Shown here piece after piece: positions 17,770 to 26,433 of a stretch of DNA of 64,000 bases; the stretch's first letter is position 1, and the number at the start of each line of letters is the position of its first letter. The notes below the pieces were generated by a model. It was not told the DNA's origin. It made no database searches and saw only the letters and a program-made list of their open reading frames with translations. The DNA is from Sphingomicrobium sediminis (lineage in GTDB: Bacteria > Pseudomonadota > Alphaproteobacteria > Sphingomonadales > Sphingomonadaceae): contig NZ_JAMSHT010000001.1 of the NCBI RefSeq assembly GCF_023805295.1, positions 868,001 to 932,000 on the forward strand, read 5' to 3'. Made by a program: the position numbers and the translations under genes.

Positions 17770-19278
17770 TCAATTGCGCGGCGCCTGGTGACGATAGCTC
17801 AATGCCTCGGCGATCTGGATGCGACCGACCTGCTCGGCACCTGCCAAATCGCCGATCGTGCGCGCCACCCGCAGGACGCGATGATAGGCGCGTGCCGACA
17901 GGCGCATTGCGCTTGCCGCATCGGCAAGCAGTTTCGCGCCGGCCTCATCGGGCTTGGCCGCTGCCTCGATCAATTCGGGCGAGGCCTCGGCATTGGTACG
18001 CGCGCCCTGCCCCTCATAGCGCCGCGCCTGCATGTTCCGCGCCGCGGCGACACGCTGGGCAACCTCTGCGCTGCCTTCGGCGGGTGGCGGGAGCGTGAGG
18101 TCCGCAGCGCTGACGGCCGCCACCTCGACATGCAGGTCGATGCGATCGAGCAGCGGCCCCGAAATCTTCGCCTGATAGTCGGCGGCGCAGCGCGGCGCCC
18201 GCGCGCAGGCCAGCGCCGGATCACCGAGATGCCCGCAACGACACGGATTCATCGCCGCGATCAATTGCACGCGGGCGGGAAAGGTAAGGTGTGCATTGGC
18301 CCGCGCGACGCTGACTGTGCCGGTTTCCAGTGGCTGACGCAGCGAATCGAGGACGCCGCGCTGGAATTCGGGCAGCTCGTCTAGAAATAGGACGCCAAGA
18401 TGCGCGAGACTGATCTCACCCGGCTTCACCTTGAGCCCTCCGCCGACCAGCGCGGGCATCGACGCACTGTGATGGGGATCACGAAACGGGCGCCGTCGCT
18501 TGAGCTTTCCGCCCTCCAGCGTCCCCGCCACACTAGCGATCATCGAGACCTCGAGCGCTTCAGACGGCGACAATGGCGGCAGAATGGATGGCAGGCTCGC
18601 CGCCAGCATCGACTTGCCCGATCCCGGCGGTCCGCTCATCAGCAGGTTGTGCGCGCCCGCCGCGGCAATCTCCAACGCGCGCTTGGGGGTCTCCTGTCCC
18701 TTTACCTGCTTTAGGTCCGGCCCGCCGCCCAACTCTTCCGGCGCGCCCGGTTCAGGCGGCGTGATAAGGGAATCGCCCTTGAAATGCGCCATCAGTGCCA
18801 AAAGGTCCGGCGCCGCGAGCACCTCAACGTCGCCGGCCCAGGCCGCTTCCGGCCCCTGCGCGGAAGGACAGATCAGCCCCTTATCCTCGCCTACCGCATG
18901 CATGGCGGCCAGCAGCACGCCCGGCGACGCGGTAACGCGTCCATCCAACCCCAACTCACCGACGACCACATAATGCGACAGCATCTCGGCATCGATGACA
19001 CCCATCGCCGCCAACAGGCCCAACGCGATCGGCAAGTCGAAATGCGACCCTTCCTTGGGTAAATCGGCGGGCGAAAGGTTGACCGTTACGCGCTTTGGCG
19101 GGAGCGAGAGTCCGATCGCACTCAGGGCGCTACGCACCCGTTCGCGGCTCTCGGCTACAGCCTTGTCCGGCAAACCAACGATGACGAAAGCGGGGAGGCC
19201 GGCGCTCAATTGCACCTGGCATTCGACGCCGCGCGCCTCGAGCCCCAGATAGGCCACCGTATCGACGCTGGCGACCAT
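17770..19278 (-). CDS. comM: YifB/ComM-type Mg-chelatase-like AAA+ ATPase
   Basis: ComM is a hexameric helicase that promotes branch migration during natural transformation. The 502-residue protein has the N-terminal Lon-like domain (residues 1-170), Walker A GPPGSGKS at 216-223, and the YifB-specific Cys-rich segment MNPCRCGHLGDPALACARAP, followed by a C-terminal Mg-chelatase domain ending near SYRHQAPRN. The length fits the family. Together with dprA in this window it hints at a DNA-uptake capacity, though both genes also occur in non-competent bacteria. Confidence 0.9.
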   Translation of the reverse strand: MVASVDTVAYLGLEARGVECQVQLSAGLPAFVIVGLPDKAVAESRERVRSALSAIGLSLPPKRVTVNLSPADLPKEGSHFDLPIALGLLAAMGVIDAEMLSHYVVVGELGLDGRVTASPGVLLAAMHAVGEDKGLICPSAQGPEAAWAGDVEVLAAPDLLALMAHFKGDSLITPPEPGAPEELGGGPDLKQVKGQETPKRALEIAAAGAHNLLMSGPPGSGKSMLAASLPSILPPLSPSEALEVSMIASVAGTLEGGKLKRRRPFRDPHHSASMPALVGGGLKVKPGEISLAHLGVLFLDELPEFQRGVLDSLRQPLETGTVSVARANAHLTFPARVQLIAAMNPCRCGHLGDPALACARAPRCAADYQAKISGPLLDRIDLHVEVAAVSAADLTLPPPAEGSAEVAQRVAAARNMQARRYEGQGARTNAEASPELIEAAAKPDEAGAKLLADAASAMRLSARAYHRVLRVARTIGDLAGAEQVGRIQIAEALSYRHQAPRN

Positions 19279-19421
19279 CAGACATGCCTCTTTCGAGGCA
19301 AACTATATGCGGGCAACTTCCCCCCTAGCTTCGGCGCTCGCCAGCCTAGAGTGCCCGCCGGTCATTGCAAGGCGTGCATTTTGCCGAATAACCACTTGAG
19401 AGAATCATCTCGCGGCACCAC

Positions 19422-19763
19422 ATGGAAGCCATGGGTGGGAAGCGAAAGAAATGGATCGACAAGGATCCGGCACGCACGATCGTCTTTGCGGTCGGTGCCT
19501 TTCTTATCGTGCTCTCGCCGATCGTCGGTGCGATTCCCGGGCCGGGCGGCCTGTTCGTCTTTGCGGCTGGCCTTGCGCTGTGCCTGCGCACTTCGCGCTG
19601 GGCGCGCCGCCAATATGTCCGCTTCAAGCGCTGGCAGCCCGAAGCGGGTCGCTGGGCCGATTGGGGCCTGCAGCGAAAGTCCGCCAAACGCCGCGAGGCC
19701 TTGCGCAAACAGGGCGAGCCCGTGCGCGATGCCGCGAAACGAACTGCCAAGGACGGGCATTGA
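19422..19763 (+). CDS. Small membrane protein, PGPGW-like
   Basis: This 113-residue protein has one long or hairpin hydrophobic stretch (about residues 18-53) containing IPGPGGLFVFAAGLAL, then a strongly basic C-terminal half rich in Arg, Lys and Trp. It resembles the putative transmembrane PGPGW family, except that the last residue of the motif is Gly. The function is unknown. An ATG three codons later (19431) is an alternative start. The next gene cluster begins from its own promoter 18 bases after the stop. Confidence 0.6.
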   Translation: MEAMGGKRKKWIDKDPARTIVFAVGAFLIVLSPIVGAIPGPGGLFVFAAGLALCLRTSRWARRQYVRFKRWQPEAGRWADWGLQRKSAKRREALRKQGEPVRDAAKRTAKDGH

Positions 19764-19780
19764 TTGCGCGCATCGACCAT

Positions 19781-19809
19781 TTGACAAGCGCTGGTGGCCG
19801 CAGTAATAG
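19781..19809 (+). promoter_or_regulatory. Near-consensus sigma-70 promoter of the rpmH cluster
   Basis: TTGACA (19781-19786) and TAATAG (19804-19809) are separated by exactly 17 bases, the best promoter in the window. Transcription would start near 19816, giving a leader of about 77 bases before rpmH. It directs rpmH-rnpA-yidD-yidC-engB. Confidence 0.8.
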
Positions 19810-19823
19810 CGCCGCCAACCGGA

Positions 19824-19850
19824 GGCCGCGTGAGCGCGGCCCTTTTTCTT
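19824..19850 (+). terminator. Intrinsic terminator inside the rpmH leader (possible attenuator)
   Basis: GGCCGCG (19824-19830), loop TGAG, CGCGGCC (19835-19841) is followed by CTTTTTCTTT. This is a proper Rho-independent terminator, but it lies downstream of the strong promoter and upstream of rpmH, so it would stop leader transcription unless read through. It could instead mark the end of the gene at 19422-19763. Confidence 0.75.
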
Positions 19851-19885
19851 TCAGCCGAATTCGTTTGAATTCAAGACGATGGGAC

Positions 19886-20359
19886 ATGAGCGATGAAGCG
19901 CACTTTCCAGCCGAGCAACCTGGTCCGCAAGCGGCGCCACGGTTTCCGCACCCGTATGGCCGACGCCAACGGTCGCAAGGTTCTGGCTCGCCGCCGCGCC
20001 AAGGGCCGCAAGAAGCTCTCCGCCTGAAGACGATCCGGGTACGCCGCGACTTTCTCGCTGCCAATGCGGGAAAGCGCGTCGCGACGCCCGGATTCGTATT
20101 GCTCGTCCACCCGCGTGGGGACGACGATCCGGACATGCGCGTAGGGTTCACCGTCAGCCGCAAGGTCGGCAATGCGGTTACCCGCAACCGGATGAAGCGC
20201 CGTTTGCGCGAGCTTGCCCGCAAGCTCCTTCCCGATCATGGCACGCCGGGGGCGGATCACGTCATCATCGGTCGCCAGCGCGGCGTCGAACGCGATTTTT
20301 CCAAACTCGAGAATGAATTGCGCGGTGCGCTCGACACGCTTGCGGGGAAAGCCGCATGA
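19886..20359 (+). CDS. rnpA: Ribonuclease P protein component; start uncertain
   Basis: RnpA is the protein cofactor of RNase P, which trims tRNA 5' ends. The conserved protein runs from about 20024 ([18 protein letters not shown]) through the signature [20 protein letters not shown] to the stop at 20359. No ATG, GTG or TTG exists between 19886 and 20098 in this frame. Either translation starts at CTG 20024, overlapping the rpmH stop, or at ATG 19886, in which case the first 46 residues are rpmH read in another frame. The longer start is listed here; the family core argues for about 111 residues. Confidence 0.9.
   Translation: MSDEAHFPAEQPGPQAAPRFPHPYGRRQRSQGSGSPPRQGPQEALRLKTIRVRRDFLAANAGKRVATPGFVLLVHPRGDDDPDMRVGFTVSRKVGNAVTRNRMKRRLRELARKLLPDHGTPGADHVIIGRQRGVERDFSKLENELRGALDTLAGKAA
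19893..20027 (+). CDS. rpmH: 50S ribosomal protein L34
   Basis: The 44-residue basic protein is unmistakable L34: it begins [19 protein letters not shown] and ends [13 protein letters not shown]34 is a late-assembling large-subunit protein. It heads the conserved rpmH-rnpA-yidD-yidC-engB cluster. The Shine-Dalgarno sequence is weak (GGGAC, GAG). Its stop codon TGA sits inside CTGA, where the conserved part of rnpA begins in another frame. Confidence 0.97.
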   Translation: MKRTFQPSNLVRKRRHGFRTRMADANGRKVLARRRAKGRKKLSA

Positions 20360-20568
20360 TGTCACGCCTGCTCGTCCTGATCGCGCGCGGCTGGCAAAAG
20401 GGGCCCTCGCGCATCCTGCCGCCGACCTGCCGCTTCCAGCCGAGCTGTTCGGCCTATGCCATCACCGCCTGGCAACGCTATGGAGCCTTGAAAGGCAGCT
20501 GGCTGGCCGCCAAACGCATTCTTCGATGCCATCCTTGGGGGGGACAGGGTCATGATCCCGTCCCGTAA
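20356..20568 (+). CDS. yidD: Membrane protein insertion efficiency factor
   Basis: YidD is a small membrane-associated protein that helps YidC-dependent insertion. The 70-residue product has the family motifs PPTCRFQPSCSAYAITA and AAKRILRCHPWGGQGHDPVP. It overlaps the rnpA stop in ATGA, with tandem ATG codons at 20356 and 20359, and is followed 20 bases later by yidC. Confidence 0.95.
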   Translation: MMSRLLVLIARGWQKGPSRILPPTCRFQPSCSAYAITAWQRYGALKGSWLAAKRILRCHPWGGQGHDPVP

Positions 20569-20588
20569 GATCATTTAGGGCCGTATTC

Positions 20589-22316
20589 ATGAACGATTCT
20601 CGCAATCTCATGCTCGCCATCGTGCTGAGCCTCATCGTGCTGGTCGGCTGGAGCGTCGTCGGCGAACGACTGTTCCCGCCCGCTGCCGACACGACGATCA
20701 CCGTCCAGGACGGCGAAGTCGTCGACCTGCCCGGCCCCAATGACGGCGCCATCGACCCCGGCCCCGATTCGCCGCAGGAATTGCGCGAAGTCGCCGAAGT
20801 ACTGGCCGAAACCGATCGCGTCCGCATCGAGACCCCTGCCCTCCACGGCTCGATCAACCTCACCGGCGGCCGCATCGACGACCTCACGCTCGAGCGTCAC
20901 GTCGAAACCCTCAACGGCGAGGATGAAATCCGCCTGCTGACGCCGCGCGGCACCGAACAGGCCTATTTCGCCGATTTCGGCTGGACCGCCGACGGCATCG
21001 AAGCCCCCGGCGCCGACACGGCCTTCACTGCCTCGTCCGATACGCTGACCCCCGAAAGCCCGGTCGAACTGAGCTGGACCAACCCCACAGGCCAGACCTT
21101 CATCAAGCGCATCTCGGTCGACGAGAACTATCTCTTCTCAGTCGACCTGCGCGTCGAGAACCGCTCCGACAATGCCGTGGCCGTGCGCCCCTACGCGCTC
21201 GCCAGCCGCGCCGAGGAATCGCGCGACCGCAGCTTCTGGACCGTCCATGTCGGTCCGATGGGCGTGTTCGACCGCGCCGCCGATTATGGCGTCAGCTATG
21301 ACGATCTCACCGAAGATGGCATCCAGCGCTACAGCTCGACCGGCGGCTGGATCGGTTTCACCGACAAATATTGGCTGACTGCGGTCATTCCCGACCAGGA
21401 CAGCCGCGTCGATGCCCGCATGATGCAGGTGCCGTCGGGCGCCTTCCAGACGGACTTCGTCGCCCGCCCCGTCATCGTCCAGCCCAACAATGCGACGACC
21501 TATTCCGCGCAGCTGTTCGCCGGCGCCAAGAATAAGGGTCTGCTCGACCAATATGAGAATCAGGGCATCACCCTGCTCTCCAAGTCGATCGACTGGGGCT
21601 GGTTCGAATGGTTCATGCGCCCGATCTTCGACCTGCTGCGCATCTTCTTCGACTGGACCGGCAATTTCGGTGTCGCCATCATCATGATGACGATCCTGGT
21701 CCGCGCGATCCTCTATCCGGTCGCGAACAAGCAGTTCCGCTCGATGGCCGGCATGCGCCGCGTCCAGCCCAAGCTGAAGAAACTCCAGGAACGCTACAAG
21801 GACGACAAGCAGAAGCTGCAGCAGGAAATGCTGAAGCTCTACCAGGAAGAGAAAATCAATCCGGTCGCGGGCTGCCTGCCCATCTTCATCCAGATCCCGA
21901 TCTTCTACGCGCTTTACAAGGTGTTGCTGGTCAGCGTGGAAATGCGTCACCAGCCCTTCGCGCTGTGGCTCCAGGACCTGTCGGCACCCGATCCGCTCAC
22001 GCCGGTAAACCTGTTCGGCCTGCTGCCGTTCGAGCCGTGGGGCCCGATCGCCATCGGCATCCTGCCTATCCTGCTCGGCATCACGATGTGGCTCCAGTTC
22101 CGCCTCAACCCGGCGCCGATGGACCCGATGCAGAAGCAGATTTTCGGCATCATGCCGTGGGTGCTGATGTTCATCATGGCCCCGTTTGCGGCCGGCCTGC
22201 AGCTCTACTGGGTGACCTCGAACATCCTCACCATCGCCCAGCAAAAGTGGCTCTATCACCGCTATGACCTCGAGAAAGAGGGCATGGGCAAGCCTGCGAC
22301 ACCGGCCAAGTCGTGA
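20589..22316 (+). CDS. yidC: Membrane protein insertase YidC
   Basis: YidC inserts and folds inner-membrane proteins, alone or with SecYEG. The 575-residue protein has an N-terminal membrane anchor (about residues 7-23), a large periplasmic domain to about residue 350, and the conserved C-terminal insertase core with [20 protein letters not shown], the coiled charged loop around [20 protein letters not shown], and later helices with [16 protein letters not shown]. It lies between yidD and engB, overlapping the latter by four bases. Confidence 0.97.
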   Translation: MNDSRNLMLAIVLSLIVLVGWSVVGERLFPPAADTTITVQDGEVVDLPGPNDGAIDPGPDSPQELREVAEVLAETDRVRIETPALHGSINLTGGRIDDLTLERHVETLNGEDEIRLLTPRGTEQAYFADFGWTADGIEAPGADTAFTASSDTLTPESPVELSWTNPTGQTFIKRISVDENYLFSVDLRVENRSDNAVAVRPYALASRAEESRDRSFWTVHVGPMGVFDRAADYGVSYDDLTEDGIQRYSSTGGWIGFTDKYWLTAVIPDQDSRVDARMMQVPSGAFQTDFVARPVIVQPNNATTYSAQLFAGAKNKGLLDQYENQGITLLSKSIDWGWFEWFMRPIFDLLRIFFDWTGNFGVAIIMMTILVRAILYPVANKQFRSMAGMRRVQPKLKKLQERYKDDKQKLQQEMLKLYQEEKINPVAGCLPIFIQIPIFYALYKVLLVSVEMRHQPFALWLQDLSAPDPLTPVNLFGLLPFEPWGPIAIGILPILLGITMWLQFRLNPAPMDPMQKQIFGIMPWVLMFIMAPFAAGLQLYWVTSNILTIAQQKWLYHRYDLEKEGMGKPATPAKS

Positions 22317-22954
22317 GCGAGAAGCTGAGCGAACATGAGGAGCGCGCGCGCAAGCTGCTGACGGGACAGGTCGACTTCCTGCTTTCGGCGCCTGCGCTCA
22401 AGTTCCTGCCCGATCCCGGCGCGCCGGAAATCGCCTTTGCCGGACGCTCGAACGTCGGCAAGTCGACCCTGCTCAACGCGCTCACTGGGCGGAAGAAGCT
22501 AGCACGCACCTCCAACACGCCGGGGCGCACGCAGGAACTGAACTTCTTCGAGGCGGGCAATCCGGTGGAACTGCGGCTCGTCGACATGCCGGGCTATGGA
22601 TTTGCCAAGGCGCCCGTCGCGATGGTCCAGAAATGGCGCCACCTCGTCGAAGATTATCTGCGCGGTCGCCAGACGCTGAAGCGGACCATGCTGCTGATCG
22701 ATTCGCGTCGCGGCATCAAGCAGGTCGATCTCGACGTCATGAAGATGCTCGATACCGCCGCGGTCAATTATCACATCGTGCTGACCAAGGCCGACAAGGT
22801 GAAAGCAAGCGAGCTTGAAAAGGTTCGCGCCGCCACCGAAGCCGAGGCGCGCAAGCATCCCGCGGCGCACCCGGAAATGTACATCACCAGCGCCGAAAAG
22901 GGCATGGGGATTGCCGAATTGCGCGCTGCAATCCTGACGGCTGCCGAGACCTAA
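22313..22954 (+). CDS. engB: Ribosome biogenesis GTPase EngB/YsxC
   Basis: EngB is an essential GTPase in large-subunit assembly and is also called YihA. The 213-residue protein shows all G motifs: [12 protein letters not shown] (G1), the Thr-containing [15 protein letters not shown] region (G2), DMPGYGFAK (G3) and TKADKVK (G4). It begins at GTG 22313, overlapping the yidC stop in GTGA. The stop overlaps that of the convergent GT-C-like gene in CTAA. Confidence 0.95.
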   Translation: MSEKLSEHEERARKLLTGQVDFLLSAPALKFLPDPGAPEIAFAGRSNVGKSTLLNALTGRKKLARTSNTPGRTQELNFFEAGNPVELRLVDMPGYGFAKAPVAMVQKWRHLVEDYLRGRQTLKRTMLLIDSRRGIKQVDLDVMKMLDTAAVNYHIVLTKADKVKASELEKVRAATEAEARKHPAAHPEMYITSAEKGMGIAELRAAILTAAET

Positions 22955-24549
22955 AGCGTAAAGCGCTCGATGGTCGTGGGCGAATAGTCCGGACCTTGGC
23001 TGTAGCGCTTTACGTCCTGCGTGCGCGCAGGATCGAACCACTCGTCGAGCAGAGCCTGCTGGGCCGGCTCGCAAAGATATTGCACGATCGCGACGTCATT
23101 CAGTGCGTTCGGATCGAAACGATCCGTTTCCTGCAGCGACCGCGCAGGATCGACCCGCCCGATCCACACGCGATCGCGAAACCCGTTCGCGCCATTGGCG
23201 ACATTCTCGCCTGGGCCGACAATCGTCATCGGCGCGCCGCCAACCATGGTGAAAATCGCGCGATCTTTCAGCTCGGCCTCGCGATGCGCGAAGAGATAGC
23301 TCGCCGCATTCCAGTCGGCGCAGATGATCACCCCGTCGGCCGGGTCGAGGCCATCGACGACTTGCACGACATCGCGCCAGTCGGGCTTCGATCGCGCCGG
23401 GCTGAATAGCACCAGCTCTGCGGCGATGAACACGAATGCGGCAATACCCCACCTTTTGCCCGGCAAGCGACGCACCAGCAGCGCGAGGCCCAAAGCGATG
23501 CCAACCGTGAACGGCAACATCGTGCGCCCCATGACCATTGGGGTGATGATGCCGGCGAGATAGATCAGGAGCGGGAAAACCAACGCCAATACAGCGAACA
23601 TCGCCATGGCTAGCTGGCGCGGTGCCTCAACGCCCTCCGTACGGCCGACTCGAATGCGGGCCAGCACCAACCAAGCCAGCGCAGCGACCTGACTGGCCAG
23701 CAGCAACGCGACGATGCCCTGCGCCCCGAACCATCCAGCAAGACCCGGCATGTCGGTGGTCACATCGATGGGGATCGGAATGACCAGCCGCGACAGCAGT
23801 CGCAAAAAGTCGAATGCTCCCGGCTGCTGGAGCCAGTTGAAATGCCCGACTTGCGAATAGGCAATGCTGCGCTGGATTTCGGGAATGACCAGCAGCAATC
23901 CGCCTGCCAGCAGCGAGACGGCAGCAAGCGGCGGCATGATCCGGGCCTTCCACCCGAAATAAAGAGCGACCAGCCCCGCCGGTGCCATCACGAACCAAGC
24001 GGTCGGGTGCGTGTAGACGGCCATGATCGCGAGGATGGCGGCAAGGATGAGGCGCCGCGGCCGCGGTGACCCTTCCCGCGGAAATGCGCTCGCCAATGCT
24101 GCCAGCGCCAGCACCTCGAGCAGTACGAGCAACGCATAGGCGCGCGCTTCCTGCGCATAGTCGACGAGATCGGGAAACACCGCGACGAAGGCTGCAAAGA
24201 TCAGTCCCGTCTTCACGCCATCCAGATTCTTGCCCAGCCAGAAGGCTGCCGGAATGGTCGCGACCCCGAACAGGAAGCTCGGGAACCGCACGATCCATGG
24301 CGCTTCGCCAAGCGGCAGCCACAATTTCTGGACGAGATAATAGAGCCCCGGCGAGGGATCGAGCGGACGGATGAACAGGTCTTCGAGCGGCAGTCGCGCA
24401 ATGATCAGGCTCAGCGCCTCGTCGCCCCACAAAGCATGGTGACCGAGCATGACCGAGCGCACGATCGCCCCCAGCAGGGTGATCGCCGCCAGCCACATCC
24501 ATGCCGGACGCCCGGCCCAGCCTTTCTCGCGTGTCGCCCCGGCGTTCAT
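22951..24549 (-). CDS. GT-C-like membrane glycosyltransferase candidate
   Basis: This 532-residue protein has about 11-12 hydrophobic helices and the layout of PMT/ArnT-like transferases: an early first-loop acidic motif [11 protein letters not shown], then [15 protein letters not shown] and [12 protein letters not shown], followed by a soluble C-terminal domain from about residue 400. Such enzymes move a sugar from a polyprenyl carrier to lipid or protein in the periplasm. Donor and acceptor are unknown. The ATG at 24549 has a G-rich ribosome-binding site just upstream; the longer frame to 24606 is less likely. Confidence 0.7.
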   Translation of the reverse strand: MNAGATREKGWAGRPAWMWLAAITLLGAIVRSVMLGHHALWGDEALSLIIARLPLEDLFIRPLDPSPGLYYLVQKLWLPLGEAPWIVRFPSFLFGVATIPAAFWLGKNLDGVKTGLIFAAFVAVFPDLVDYAQEARAYALLVLLEVLALAALASAFPREGSPRPRRLILAAILAIMAVYTHPTAWFVMAPAGLVALYFGWKARIMPPLAAVSLLAGGLLLVIPEIQRSIAYSQVGHFNWLQQPGAFDFLRLLSRLVIPIPIDVTTDMPGLAGWFGAQGIVALLLASQVAALAWLVLARIRVGRTEGVEAPRQLAMAMFAVLALVFPLLIYLAGIITPMVMGRTMLPFTVGIALGLALLVRRLPGKRWGIAAFVFIAAELVLFSPARSKPDWRDVVQVVDGLDPADGVIICADWNAASYLFAHREAELKDRAIFTMVGGAPMTIVGPGENVANGANGFRDRVWIGRVDPARSLQETDRFDPNALNDVAIVQYLCEPAQQALLDEWFDPARTQDVKRYSQGPDYSPTTIERFTL

Positions 24550-24646
24550 CGTCCCCCACCCCTTGTCATAACCGGCAATGTGGGCGATGCGCTTAAAAAA
24601 ACCCAACCCTTTTTGACCCTGCTGCCCCGAAAGACGTTCTCACCCC

Positions 24647-25306
24647 ATGAAACTGATTATCGGAAACCGCGCTTATTCGAGCTGGTCCATGCGAGGCTGG
24701 CTGGCGATGAAGGCATCGGGCCTCGAATTTGAGGAACTGGTCGTGCCCCTGTTCGACGAGCAATGGGACGAGAAACGCGAGGGTAATGAGTTTGCCGCAG
24801 GCGGCGGCAAGGTGCCGATCCTGTGGTGCGACGACACCGTCATCTGGGACAGCCTCGCCATCATCGAATATTGCGCGGAAAAGTCCGATCCCGGCATTTT
24901 CTGGCCCGAGGATGAGGGCGCCCGCGCCATGGCCCGCTCGATGGCCTGCGAGATGCATTCGAGCTTCACCGCACTGCGCCGCGAAATGCCGATGAACGTG
25001 CGGCGTCGCGTCGACGATTTCCAGATGTCCGATGAGGTGCGCGCCGATATCGACCGCATCCTCCAGCTCTGGGCTCAGGCCCGCGCCCGCTATGGCGGCA
25101 CCGGCGATTATCTGTTCGGCGAATGGAATGCGGTCGACATGATGTTCGCGCCGGTGATCACCCGTTTCCTCACCTATCAGGTCCAGCTGCCCAAATTTGC
25201 GGCGGCCTACAGCTATTTCGTGCTCCACCACCCACATGTGGTCGAGTGGATCGAGCTGGCGCAGGAAGAGCCTTGGGAGATCGAGGCCTACGAGCCCGCC
25301 AAATGA
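24647..25306 (+). CDS. Glutathione S-transferase family protein
   Basis: The 219-residue cytosolic protein has a thioredoxin-like N-terminal domain with the likely catalytic Ser in NRAYSSWSMRGWLA, the glutathione-contact GGKVPILWCDDTVIWDSLAI, and an all-helical C-terminal domain containing FGEWNAVDMMFAPV. The substrate is unknown. The stop overlaps the dapE start in ATGA, so the two are co-translated, although no functional link is evident. Confidence 0.88.
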   Translation: MKLIIGNRAYSSWSMRGWLAMKASGLEFEELVVPLFDEQWDEKREGNEFAAGGGKVPILWCDDTVIWDSLAIIEYCAEKSDPGIFWPEDEGARAMARSMACEMHSSFTALRREMPMNVRRRVDDFQMSDEVRADIDRILQLWAQARARYGGTGDYLFGEWNAVDMMFAPVITRFLTYQVQLPKFAAAYSYFVLHHPHVVEWIELAQEEPWEIEAYEPAK

Positions 25307-26433
25307 GCCTCGATCCCGTCGACCTCACGGCCAAGCTGATCGCCTGCCCCTCGGTAACCCCGCGCGAGGCCGGCACGCTCACCTTGCTCACCGAATGGCT
25401 TAAGCCGCTTGGCTTTGAATGCCACCATTTCGTTCGCGGCGAGACGCCCGACGGACCGGTCGAAAACCTGATCGCCGTGCGCAAGGCCGCGCAGCCCGGC
25501 CCGCATTTCGCCTTTGCCGGCCATGTCGATGTCGTGCCGCCGGGCGAAGGCTGGGACAGCGATCCCTTCCATCCCGTCATCACCGACACCGAGATCATCG
25601 GACGCGGCGCGACCGACATGAAGGGCGCGATCGGCGCGTTTGTCGCAGCCCTTGAAGGCATTGAGCAGGATAAGGGCACGCTATCCTTGCTGATCACCGG
25701 CGATGAAGAAGGCCCCGCCGTCTACGGCACGCGCGCCATCATCGACGAGTTGGAGACGCAGAGCCTCATTCCCGACATGTGCCTCATCGGCGAGCCAAGC
25801 AGCGTCGATCGCCTTGGCGACACGATCAAGCATGGCCGTCGCGGCAGCGTGAACATGTGGCTCGAGACGCCCGGCCATCAGGGCCATGTCGCCTACCCGC
25901 ACCTTGCCGACAATCCGATCCCAAAGCTTGCGCGGCTCGCCTTCGAGCTCGATGCGCTGGTGCTCGACCATGGCGACCCGCCCTTCCAGGCATCGAACCT
26001 GGAATTGACGTTGATCGAATCCGATGACGGTTCGACCGGCATCATTCCCGGTCAGGCACGCGCGCGACTAAACGTCCGATTCAACCGCCATCATTCGGGC
26101 GAAGCTTTGGTCAAGAAAGTCGAGGAATTGGCCGCGATCCACGCGCCGGGCACCAAGGTCGAGGCCAAGATTTCGGGCGAGGCTTTCCTCACCCGCGATC
26201 ATCACATCATCGACCTAGTCAGCGATGCGGTGAACGAGGAAACCGGGCTGACCCCCGAACGCTCGACCGGCGGCGGCACTTCGGACGGCCGCTTCCTCCA
26301 TCGCCTCTGCCCGGTAATCGAGTTTGGTCTGCCCAATGCAACCATGCACAAGGTCGGCGAGCGCGCTGCCCTGTCGGACATTCGTGAGCTCACCGCCATC
26401 TATCGCAATGTGTTGAAGCGGGTCTTCGCCTAG
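25303..26433 (+). CDS. dapE: Succinyl-diaminopimelate desuccinylase
   Basis: DapE makes LL-diaminopimelate for lysine and peptidoglycan synthesis. The 376-residue M20-family enzyme shows the di-zinc ligands in FAGHVDVVPPGEGW, GRGATDMKGAIG and ITGDEEGPA, and the C-terminal GGGTSDGRF and the Cys-His end typical of DapE. The start at 25303 overlaps the GST stop. Its TAG overlaps the stop of the convergent GGDEF-EAL gene in CTAG. Confidence 0.94.
   Translation: MSLDPVDLTAKLIACPSVTPREAGTLTLLTEWLKPLGFECHHFVRGETPDGPVENLIAVRKAAQPGPHFAFAGHVDVVPPGEGWDSDPFHPVITDTEIIGRGATDMKGAIGAFVAALEGIEQDKGTLSLLITGDEEGPAVYGTRAIIDELETQSLIPDMCLIGEPSSVDRLGDTIKHGRRGSVNMWLETPGHQGHVAYPHLADNPIPKLARLAFELDALVLDHGDPPFQASNLELTLIESDDGSTGIIPGQARARLNVRFNRHHSGEALVKKVEELAAIHAPGTKVEAKISGEAFLTRDHHIIDLVSDAVNEETGLTPERSTGGGTSDGRFLHRLCPVIEFGLPNATMHKVGERAALSDIRELTAIYRNVLKRVFA

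Noticed and set aside
21138-22259. A 373-codon open frame opposite yidC
   Set aside because: YidC is complete and typical on the other strand; the antisense frame has no family features.
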